9,924 nt of DNA, taken from the NCBI GenBank assembly GCA_016297945.1, contig JAEDFR010000086.1, positions 1 through 9,924 of the forward strand. Reading direction: 5' to 3'. Positions 1 through 6,394 of this stretch are shown in pieces. The notes below the pieces were generated by a model, which saw only the letters and a list, made by a program, of their open reading frames with translations, did not search any database and was not told the origin of the DNA. This DNA is from Lachnospiraceae bacterium (GTDB taxonomy: Bacteria > Bacillota > Clostridia > Lachnospirales > Lachnospiraceae). A program made the translations under genes and the position numbers. Within the stretch, counting starts at the first letter, position 1. Each line of letters starts with the position of its first letter.

Positions 1-14
1 AGGTGGCTTTTATC

Positions 15-245
15 ATGATGGTAGTACGTAAGATTTCATTAGGACCCGTTGAAGCAAGAGAATTGGTTCAGATTGCATCGAAATGCGATTTTGATATCGA
101 TATCTCTTACAATCGTTACACAGTAGATGCAAAATCTATTTTAGGTGTGCTTGCTCTTGATTTTTCCCGGGTTCTGACTATTTCATATAATGGAACCGAT
201 GAAAGATTAGAAGCATTTCTTTCCAATTATGCGATTGCCAGTTAA
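15..245 (+). CDS. HPr-like (Crh-like) protein lacking the active-site histidine
   Basis: This encodes 76 residues of HPr fold type, the small phosphocarrier of the sugar phosphotransferase system. The stretch LVQIASK (residues 17-23) matches the helix after the active site of HPr. VDAKSILGVLAL (37-48) matches the regulatory segment of HPr around Ser46, so Ser41 here is the equivalent of the HPr kinase target. The loop that normally carries His15 (LHARP) reads LGPVEAR, so the phosphotransfer histidine is absent. The protein is also shorter than the usual 85-88 residues. It therefore cannot carry phosphate from enzyme I in the normal way, and a regulatory role like that of Bacillus Crh is possible. 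I chose ATG 15 because AGGTGG at 1-6 lies 8 bases upstream. GTG at 3 is open in frame but would put that site inside the gene; ATG 18 is also possible. The family call is fairly sure, the function is not. Confidence 0.75.
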   Translation: MMVVRKISLGPVEARELVQIASKCDFDIDISYNRYTVDAKSILGVLALDFSRVLTISYNGTDERLEAFLSNYAIAS

Positions 246-331
246 TGGATGCTGCATCGGTTGACAATTGCGATTGGGATAAAAGATGCATTAATTAAGA
301 AAGAATGTAAAAGTAATTGAATATTTTAGCG

Positions 332-368
332 AAAATGGCGGGAATAACAGATTCCCGCCATTTTCTTT
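332..368 (+). terminator. Intrinsic terminator after the HPr-like gene
   Basis: A perfect 14-bp inverted repeat (332-345 with 351-364, core TGGCGGGAAT) closes on the 5-base loop AACAG and runs into TTTTCTTT. The A-run on the left arm makes the structure nearly symmetrical, so it could also stop transcription coming from the right. It separates the HPr-like gene from the helicase gene. Confidence 0.92.
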
Positions 369-387
369 GCTGTCTATGGATTGTTGG

Positions 388-416
388 TTGTGCTAAAGGC
401 AGGTAAGTGGTACACT
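388..416 (+). promoter_or_regulatory. Probable promoter of the helicase gene
   Basis: An extended -10 (TGG followed by TACACT at 411-416) stands 17 bases after TTGTGC at 388-393, which matches the first three bases of the sigma-A -35 consensus. Transcription would start near 423, leaving a leader of about 60 bases. It lies between the upstream terminator and the gene, as expected for a monocistronic unit. Confidence 0.45.
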
Positions 417-437
417 TCATATATGGGCAAACAATTG

Positions 438-449
438 TTCTGATTTGTG
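438..449 (-). repeat. Dispersed intergenic box, partial copy
   Basis: Read on the minus strand this is CACAAATCAGAA, the core of the longer box found at 3731-3751, 7874-7894 and 9817-9837. The flanks match poorly. It falls in the predicted leader of the helicase mRNA. Confidence 0.35.
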
Positions 450-484
450 ATAACTAACAGTTTTATTTGAAAGGATTATTCGTT

Positions 485-3076
485 TTGGAAATACAGATTT
501 CAGTCCGCGCATTTGTTGAGTTTCTGATGCGTAGCGGTGATATTGACAATCGAAGAAGTGTCGGAAGCGAAGATGCGATGGCTGAGGGCGCGCGTATTCA
601 TCGCATGATCCAGCGCAGGATGGGCGGAGAGTACCATTCAGAAGTATCCCTTTCCCATACCGTACAGCTTGCGGATTATGCCATTGTGATAGAAGGGCGC
701 GCAGATGGAATTATTGATCGCCAAAATGGGGATATGGTTGTGGTAGATGAAATCAAAACCACATACCGGGAACTAAAAAGGATTAAAGCGCCGGAACCGG
801 TTCATCTTGCCCAGGCGCAATGCTATGCCTATATTTATGCACTGCAAAATGAATTGTCGCAGATTGGTGTCCGCATGACCTACTGCAACATTGAAACAGA
901 GGAAATCAAGTACTTTCATGAAAATTATACGTTTTCTCAGTTAGAAAAATGGTTTCTTCATATGATTGATTTGTATCGGAAATGGTCTGATTTTGAGTAT
1001 GAATGGAAAATAAAACGTCGGGAAAGCATCCGTGAACTGTCATTCCCGTTTGAATACCGCACAGGGCAAAAACAATTGGTCGGTTATGTGTATCAGACGA
1101 TAAATGAGCATAAAAAGCTGTTTATTGAGGCCCCTACCGGTGTTGGCAAGACGATTTCGACGATTTATCCTTCTGTGAAAGCGGTCGGAGAAGGAAAAGC
1201 GGAGAAGATATTTTATCTGACGGCAAAAACCATTACCGGAAGCGTGGCAAGAGAAACGTTTTCACTTTTACGTGAACAGGGTTTTTGTTTTAAGACGGTT
1301 ACTGTTACGGCAAAAGAAAAAATGTGTCCGCTTGAGGAATGTGTATGCAATCCATTAGCCTGCCCTTATGCAAAGGGGCATTATGACCGCATCAATGATG
1401 CTGTTTATGATTTGCTGACAAAAGAAGATGAATTTGACAGAGAGACCATCCTGGAATATGCGCTGCAACATGAAGTATGTCCTTTTGAGATGTGTCTTGA
1501 TATGAGTTTGTTTTCGGATGGTATTATTTGCGATTACAACTATTTATTTGATCCGTATGCCTATTTGAGGCGCTTTTTTGCAGATGGACTGGGCGGTTTG
1601 TATCTGTTTTTGATTGATGAGGCACATAATCTTGTGGAGCGTGGCAGAAATATGTATTCTGCAGTTTTAGTAAAAGAGGATTTCCTTCGTTTTTGTGCAG
1701 ATGTCAAAGAAATATCGCCGTATATTGCCAGATTATCCGAAAAGTGTAATAAGGAAATGCTGGCTTTGAAAAAAGAGTGTGAGCATTACAGGGTATTATC
1801 CGGATGCGCAAAATTTATCAATGCGTGTAATAAGCTGCATGGTGCTATTAATCAATATTTAGAAGATCACGATGAAAGCCCGATCAGGCAGATTTTGTTG
1901 GATTTCTATTTTGAAATCGGTCATTTTTTGGATACCTATGACCGGATGAATGAAGAACACTATGTGACTTATACCGGTTATAATGAAGAAGATTGTTTCT
2001 TTATTAAAGAGTTTTGCGTGGACCCATCCGAAGAATTGAAAAAATGCATGGACAAAGGTGTGGCTTCCGTGTTATTTTCGGCCACTTTTTTGCCAATTCA
2101 GTATTACAAAAACCTATTAGGCGGAGAAGATTGTGATTATGAGGTTTATGCAAAGAGTACGTTTTCACCGGAACGCCAGATACAGCTGATTGGCCGGGAG
2201 GTTACCAGTAAATATACCAGGCGGAATGAAGCAGAGTATGAAAATATTGCAAGATACATTCATGCAGTGATTGATGCAAAAGATGGTAATTATATGGTCT
2301 TTTTTCCGTCCCATGCTTTTTTGGAGCAGGTCTATGAAGCTTTTATGAATTTATACGGTCAAGAAGAGCATGTGAGAATCTTGCGGCAGAAGTCCCGGAT
2401 GAGTGAAGCAGAGAGAGAAGATTTTCTGAAATTCTTTTCTTATAGTGAAGCGCCTGACTTTGAAGGGAAAATCAATATGGAAATCGCTTTTGAAGAAGTC
2501 CCTGAAAAAAGCGCTGGAAATGGCGAAAATTCAAGCTTTTTTGATCAGATTTCTATGCGAATTGAAAATGAAAATGACGATATGGGAGACGGAAAGGTAC
2601 AAATCGTTGAAAAAACTCTCTCATATGAGAATACAGAGCTGAATTTTTCCGGTCATATAACCGATTGTGAACCGTTTTTGGAAGATGCGTCAAAAGTGCT
2701 TTTGGGATTTTGTGTTCAGGGCGGTATTTTTTCAGAGGGAATTGACTTGAAGCACGATTCGTTGATTGGGGTGATTATCGTTGGAACCGGATTGCCACAG
2801 GTGGGACCGGAACGGGAAATTTTAAAGCAGCATTTTGACAGCATGGGACAGGACGGTTTTGATTATGCGTACAAATATCCCGGTATGAACAAGGTTCTGC
2901 AGGCTGCCGGACGAGTTATCCGGACCAAAGATGATGCCGGAATTATTGCTCTTTTGGATGAACGTTTTCTACAGGCAGGTTATAAAAAAATGTTTCCGGC
3001 AGAGTGGAAACACGTGAAATCGGTTGGAATTTCCGAGATGTATCTTTATGCAAAAAACTTTTGGGAAGAGTTATAG
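485..3076 (+). CDS. PD-(D/E)XK nuclease / Fe-S cluster helicase fusion (XPD/DinG family)
   Basis: This 863-residue cytoplasmic protein joins a nuclease to a superfamily 2 DNA helicase. The N-terminal 170 or so residues carry a Cas4/AddB-like nuclease core: GRADG with Asp74, DEIK with Glu89 and Lys91, and a Q-x3-Y motif at 110-114. The helicase part has Walker A APTGVGKT (216-223), the DEAH box (378-381), SAT (532-534), SEGIDL (750-755) and motif VI QAAGRVIR (806-813). Between Walker A and DEAH lie Cys281, 288, 293 and 332, spaced as an XPD-type 4Fe-4S ligand set. A role in DNA repair or resolving unusual DNA structures is inferred from the family. Residues 652-735 form an acidic insertion. 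I start at TTG 485, with AAAGGA at 470-475 nine bases upstream; the product then begins MEIQISVRAFVEF. TTG 467 is open in frame but has no clear ribosome site. The gene is flanked by terminators and probably monocistronic. Confidence 0.92.
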   Translation: MEIQISVRAFVEFLMRSGDIDNRRSVGSEDAMAEGARIHRMIQRRMGGEYHSEVSLSHTVQLADYAIVIEGRADGIIDRQNGDMVVVDEIKTTYRELKRIKAPEPVHLAQAQCYAYIYALQNELSQIGVRMTYCNIETEEIKYFHENYTFSQLEKWFLHMIDLYRKWSDFEYEWKIKRRESIRELSFPFEYRTGQKQLVGYVYQTINEHKKLFIEAPTGVGKTISTIYPSVKAVGEGKAEKIFYLTAKTITGSVARETFSLLREQGFCFKTVTVTAKEKMCPLEECVCNPLACPYAKGHYDRINDAVYDLLTKEDEFDRETILEYALQHEVCPFEMCLDMSLFSDGIICDYNYLFDPYAYLRRFFADGLGGLYLFLIDEAHNLVERGRNMYSAVLVKEDFLRFCADVKEISPYIARLSEKCNKEMLALKKECEHYRVLSGCAKFINACNKLHGAINQYLEDHDESPIRQILLDFYFEIGHFLDTYDRMNEEHYVTYTGYNEEDCFFIKEFCVDPSEELKKCMDKGVASVLFSATFLPIQYYKNLLGGEDCDYEVYAKSTFSPERQIQLIGREVTSKYTRRNEAEYENIARYIHAVIDAKDGNYMVFFPSHAFLEQVYEAFMNLYGQEEHVRILRQKSRMSEAEREDFLKFFSYSEAPDFEGKINMEIAFEEVPEKSAGNGENSSFFDQISMRIENENDDMGDGKVQIVEKTLSYENTELNFSGHITDCEPFLEDASKVLLGFCVQGGIFSEGIDLKHDSLIGVIIVGTGLPQVGPEREILKQHFDSMGQDGFDYAYKYPGMNKVLQAAGRVIRTKDDAGIIALLDERFLQAGYKKMFPAEWKHVKSVGISEMYLYAKNFWEEL

Positions 3077-3122
3077 TTTGAGTTATTGCTTGAGCGATAA
3101 TTTGAGTGATGTATTATGTAGA

Positions 3123-3152
3123 AAAAATAGCGACCGTAGGGTCGTTATTTTT
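3123..3152 (+). terminator. Intrinsic terminator after the helicase gene
   Basis: A 13-bp stem (3123-3135 with 3140-3152, one G-T pair, core GCGACC/GGTCGT) closes on the 4-base loop GTAG. The right arm ends in TTATTTTT, which doubles as the U-tract. It lies 46 bases after the helicase stop codon. The A-rich left arm would also allow termination in the other direction. Confidence 0.88.
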
Positions 3153-3411
3153 ATGGAATTCAGAAAACTGTTTTTTGCATTTGCAAAGAAAAAAATCATT
3201 ATAAAATACTATATGTTATTGTGGCTGTTTGGCACCTGAAAATGATGATAACGGATAAAGATAACGAATGATATGGTTTACATAATGGTTTTTGACGATG
3301 GAATGAGACAAAAAGTAAGAAAAGAATTAATAATGCATAAATAGATTAAAAATGACAATATTCTTGCAATTATTTGGCTGCAAAAAATTGGGTGAATAAA
3401 AAAAGAAATAC

Positions 3412-3439
3412 TTGAATATTGCTGGAAATAGTGGATAAT
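3412..3439 (+). promoter_or_regulatory. Possible promoter in the long intergenic region
   Basis: TTGAAT (3412-3417) and GATAAT (3434-3439) are separated by 16 bases and each resembles the sigma-A consensus. The start would fall near 3446, just before the direct repeat at 3462. No gene follows directly, and such AT-rich sequence throws up chance matches. Confidence 0.25.
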
Positions 3440-3461
3440 AGTAAAAATAGATGGCGTTATG

Positions 3462-3499
3462 TAATATTTTGCAAGTTTTCTATCATAATATTTTGCAAG
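3462..3499. repeat. 14-bp direct repeat, 24-bp period
   Basis: TAATATTTTGCAAG occurs exactly at 3462-3475 and again at 3486-3499. The second copy continues into an inverted repeat (GCAAGA 3495-3500, TCTTGC 3507-3512). Tandem sites at a little over two helical turns suit a dimeric DNA-binding protein, but no regulator can be named. Confidence 0.5.
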
Positions 3500-3730
3500 A
3501 TTTTATTCTTGCGTGGTGCAATAAATGATGAGGAACGGAAAATTATGTAAACAAAAAGGTGGGGTAAAAAACAGATGTATTTTAAATTGAATTCAAAACA
3601 TTTTAATAGCTAACGTTTTCTTACACCGTCAAGAAGATGGAAGTGCTTCTCTTCGTGGCTTGTTGATATGCTGTTTTTATTGAATGAAAGACGAAGTACA
3701 AGGTGGCAGATATATAGATATATGTATATC

Positions 3731-3751
3731 GGGAGCACAAATCCGAAAAGG
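3731..3751 (+). repeat. Dispersed intergenic box, copy A
   Basis: This copy contains GCACAAATCCGAAAAGG and differs at only 2 of 21 positions from the minus-strand copy at 9817-9837. It also matches 7874-7894 at 17 of its first 20 positions. The match to 7874 resumes after a 12-base gap: 3764-3786 resembles 7895-7918 (GATAAATAATTTG against GATAAAATAATTTG). It lies about 135 bases upstream of the ABC operon promoter. Confidence 0.55.
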
Positions 3752-3863
3752 AATAATGAAAAAGATAAATAATTTGAAAATATTGTCAGAAATGAGTGTC
3801 TCAGTGCGAAAATATTTATAGATATAAAAAGATATCAAAACTATGGATGATATAAATGTTATA

Positions 3864-3892
3864 TTTCCAATTTTGTATGTATATGGTACAAT
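3864..3892 (+). promoter_or_regulatory. Promoter of the ABC transporter operon
   Basis: TTTCCA (3864-3869), a 17-base spacer and TACAAT (3887-3892) fit a sigma-A promoter. TGG just before the -10 makes it an extended -10 type. The start would be near 3899, giving a leader of about 70 bases. No operator or riboswitch fold is evident between it and the gene. Confidence 0.6.
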
Positions 3893-3971
3893 TAATACAA
3901 AATATTGTGATGACATATCCTGATTGTAAATGTGCCATTATATGATTGGAAAAAACATGAGGAGAAATTCT

Positions 3972-4691
3972 ATGGCGGAGAAAAAGCCTGTAATCCGGGT
4001 GAAAGATTTATATAAGGTATATAAAGTCGGCGATACAAAAGTCAGAGCATTGAACGGTGTGAGTTTTGACATTTACCGGGGGGAGTTTTGTGCGATTGTG
4101 GGAGCATCCGGATCCGGAAAGTCTACATTATTGAATATGCTGGCCGGGCTGGAAAAACCGACGAAGGGCGAGATTGTGATTGCCGGTGAACATATGGAAA
4201 CAAAGAGTGAAAATGCTTTGGTGGCATTCAGACGCAATCATATTGGTTTTATTTTTCAGTCGTTTAACCTTCTGCCTACCATGACGGCGGTGGAAAATAT
4301 TGCCTTACCTCTGACTTTCCAGGGAATGGATAAAGAAAAGAGAACAAAGCTTGCGAAGCAGGCAATCAAAATGGTTGGACTTCAAAAGTACAGTCGGCAT
4401 AAACCGACACAGATGTCTGGTGGACAGCAACAACGAATTGGTGTTGCACGCGCGTTGGTTGTAAATCCTGAAATCATCTTTGCGGATGAACCAACCGGAA
4501 ATCTGGATTCGAAGACATCGGAGGAAATCATGGGGCTGATGCGAAAAGTTGTTGTGGAAAACAATCAGACGCTGATTATGGTAACACATGACAATCATTT
4601 GGCAGAATATGCAGACCGGATTTTTCATATCAAAGATGGAAAGATTTTGAAAATCGAAGACAAAAGGTTGACAAGGAAAACCGGTACATAG
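3972..4691 (+). CDS. ABC transporter ATPase, MacB/LolD type
   Basis: This 239-residue protein is a complete nucleotide-binding subunit. It shows Walker A GASGSGKST (44-52), the Q-loop glutamine at 96 in FIFQSFNLLP, the signature MSGGQQQR (148-155), Walker B IIFADEPTG with Asp172-Glu173, the D-loop NLDS (177-180) and the switch histidine 206 in VTHD. FQSFNLLP and ADEPTGNLD are typical of the LolD/MacB/FtsE group that partners FtsX-fold permeases, and such a permease lies two genes downstream. It would bind ATP at the cytoplasmic face of the membrane as a dimer. The start is ATG 3972, with AGGAG at 3960-3964 seven bases upstream. An in-frame ATG at 3930 lacks a ribosome site and adds an unconserved tail. 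The substrate cannot be read from the ATPase. It is the first gene of the operon. Confidence 0.95.
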   Translation: MAEKKPVIRVKDLYKVYKVGDTKVRALNGVSFDIYRGEFCAIVGASGSGKSTLLNMLAGLEKPTKGEIVIAGEHMETKSENALVAFRRNHIGFIFQSFNLLPTMTAVENIALPLTFQGMDKEKRTKLAKQAIKMVGLQKYSRHKPTQMSGGQQQRIGVARALVVNPEIIFADEPTGNLDSKTSEEIMGLMRKVVVENNQTLIMVTHDNHLAEYADRIFHIKDGKILKIEDKRLTRKTGT

Positions 4692-4763
4692 AGGCAAATG
4701 CTGGAAAACGTGAAGCAGATTAGAAATGGTTTTAACAGAATATAAAAGTAGAGGATAAAAGAT

Positions 4764-6371
4764 ATGAAGAAGATTAAAATATACTTTAACAAAGTGAGAA
4801 GAAAGGCTGTTTTGCTGATGGTTATGCTCTTGATGGCATGCGGGGGCTTTATGGTGCAGGGGGCACAGACGGACGTGTTTGCAAACACGTTGAGTGGTAA
4901 TGATATTGATACAACTCCAATCAGCACAAGTGACTTTATCATGGTTGGTGGTGACTGGGTAACACCCACGGCGGTTCATGGCCGGACGGTTAATGTTGTG
5001 CTTCCCGTTGTCAATATGTCGGTAACCAATTTGACTAATGTGATTGTGACACCGGTCATTGCTTCTGATACAAAAGAGTGGCCTTTTGAAATCCAGACGA
5101 GTGGTTATACGCAGACTATTCCGGATTTGCCCGGTAAAGGTAACGGACAGAATGATATGGATCGCCGCAGGGAGCTGACATGGACATTCCAGACCAGAGA
5201 GGATGTGTTAAACGGTTATTATAAAATTCCTTTTAATGTTATCTACTATAGTGGAACATCCTATGAAACCGTAACCATTACAACGTGGGTTAAAGCTATC
5301 GGTGCTCCCGGCAGCGGACAGCTTTCTAACGGAGGTTCTGCGTTATCTACACCTCGTGTTATCATCACCGGATTTGATACGGTGCCGAGCAAAGTGTGTG
5401 CAGGAGATACCTTTACCCTGACACTTCATTTAAAAAACACATCAAAAAGAACGGCTGTTTCTAATATGCAGGTAGATTTGTCGGCGCCTTCCGCCGGCAC
5501 AGATACCGCATCTACTTATGAAGCGTTTTTGCCGACCAGTGGTTCTAATACATTATATGTCGAACGGATTGGCGCGGATGCGACAGCGGATGTTTCGATT
5601 GAAATGACCGCGAAAGCAGATTTATCACAAAAGCCGTACGCCATAGCAGTCAATATGTCCTATGAAGATTCAGATTATGCTGCATTTACAGCAAAAGCGG
5701 ATGTTTCGATTCCGGTTAATCAGGATGCGCGTTTCGATATCAGTACCATGGAAATTATGCCGACGGAGATTCCGGTGGGTGGACAGAGTAATGTGATGTT
5801 TAGCATCTATAATACAGGAAAGACAATACTTTATAATGTACAGGTGAAATTCGAAGGAGATTCGATCTCTGGTGGCAGTTGTTTTGTCGGAAAGATTGAT
5901 CCGGGTGGAACAGGTAATGTAGACACAATGGTTGAAGGAGTTGCGGCAACTGCAGATGATGGTATGGTAAAGGCTGTGGTTACATATGAAGATGAATCCG
6001 GAAACGCTTTCACACACGAAGAAATGTTTACACTATATGTATATGAAGAAAGCTTTGATAAAGGGATGATGTATGAAGACTTCGATATGGAAGAAGAAAG
6101 CGGAAAGTCGCATACGGGATTGATTGTCGGTATTATTATTGTACTTGTCATTGTTGCAATCGTAACAGCAGTTATTTTGTTTAAGAGACGGAAACGAAAG
6201 AAAGAGCAACAGGAGTTAGAAGAAGAACTATTGGATGATGACGTTGTGTTGGAAGAAGCAACCGATAGTGCTACGGATGCTGACAATGAGGATTCGCAGT
6301 CGCAGAAACCAAACAATGATTCTGTGGTTCGTGAGGATGAGGCAAAAACGGACTCAGAATCGGAAGAATAA
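4764..6371 (+). CDS. Membrane-anchored beta-sandwich protein (COG1361/CARDB-like) of the ABC operon
   Basis: This 535-residue exported protein has a basic N-terminus and a hydrophobic stretch (residues 15-30), with likely cleavage after VFA at 40. Three Ig-like beta-rich segments follow (about 60-180, 195-320 and 322-428). Phrases such as VCAGDTFTLTLHLKNTS and IPVGGQSNVMFSIYNTGKT are typical of CARDB/COG1361 domains. One membrane helix (451-473) and the stop-transfer run KRRKRKK (474-480) precede an acidic cytoplasmic tail (about 485-535). The bulk therefore lies outside the cell. LLMAC resembles a lipobox, but Met at -2 makes a lipoprotein less likely. AGAGGA at 4750-4755, eight bases before ATG 4764, sets the start. 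It follows the ATPase by 72 bases and precedes the permease by 23, so it is probably co-transcribed with both. An adaptor or substrate-capture role is inferred from position. The domain name rests on pattern and is moderately sure. Confidence 0.85.
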   Translation: MKKIKIYFNKVRRKAVLLMVMLLMACGGFMVQGAQTDVFANTLSGNDIDTTPISTSDFIMVGGDWVTPTAVHGRTVNVVLPVVNMSVTNLTNVIVTPVIASDTKEWPFEIQTSGYTQTIPDLPGKGNGQNDMDRRRELTWTFQTREDVLNGYYKIPFNVIYYSGTSYETVTITTWVKAIGAPGSGQLSNGGSALSTPRVIITGFDTVPSKVCAGDTFTLTLHLKNTSKRTAVSNMQVDLSAPSAGTDTASTYEAFLPTSGSNTLYVERIGADATADVSIEMTAKADLSQKPYAIAVNMSYEDSDYAAFTAKADVSIPVNQDARFDISTMEIMPTEIPVGGQSNVMFSIYNTGKTILYNVQVKFEGDSISGGSCFVGKIDPGGTGNVDTMVEGVAATADDGMVKAVVTYEDESGNAFTHEEMFTLYVYEESFDKGMMYEDFDMEEESGKSHTGLIVGIIIVLVIVAIVTAVILFKRRKRKKEQQELEEELLDDDVVLEEATDSATDADNEDSQSQKPNNDSVVREDEAKTDSESEE

Positions 6372-6394
6372 AAGCCGGTTATAGGAGAAGCAGT

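Larger units (their letters stand above)
3077..3971. other. Long AT-rich intergenic region
   Basis: I find no convincing protein gene in these roughly 890 bases. They hold the helicase terminator, a possible promoter at 3412-3439, a 14-bp direct repeat (3462-3499), one copy of the dispersed box (3731-3751) with a longer match to the region upstream of 8041, and the promoter of the ABC operon. The only reading frames are tiny. One is 12 codons at 3575-3613, with AGGTGGGG ten bases before its ATG; another is 21 codons at 3756-3821, with a poorly spaced ribosome site. Both could be chance. A small RNA cannot be excluded. Confidence 0.6.

Noticed and set aside
261..297. Perfect TTGACA at 261-266 as a promoter
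   Set aside because: No -10-like hexamer stands 16-18 bases downstream (AGATGC or GATGCA only), and the strong terminator at 332-368 would stop any transcript before the helicase gene.
2445..2642. Lysine-rich 65-codon frame inside the helicase insertion
   Set aside because: It is an alternative frame of the acidic segment: reading GAA/AAA-rich DNA one base over gives Lys-rich sequence. The helicase frame is continuous and conserved on both sides.
3024..3239. 71-codon plus-strand frame overlapping the helicase end
   Set aside because: It runs through the intrinsic terminator hairpin at 3123-3152 and has no recognisable protein features.
3677..3916. 79-codon minus-strand reading frame in the long intergenic region
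   Set aside because: It is very rich in Ile, Phe and Tyr, as expected for AT-rich non-coding DNA. It lacks a ribosome site and lies across the ABC operon promoter and the dispersed box.
4305..4979. Long minus-strand frames opposite the ABC ATPase and other genes
   Set aside because: They are antisense to well-supported genes, and their composition follows from the codon use of the opposite strand. The Leu- or Ser-rich frames opposite 8041-9729 arise the same way from Ala/Lys/Glu repeats.
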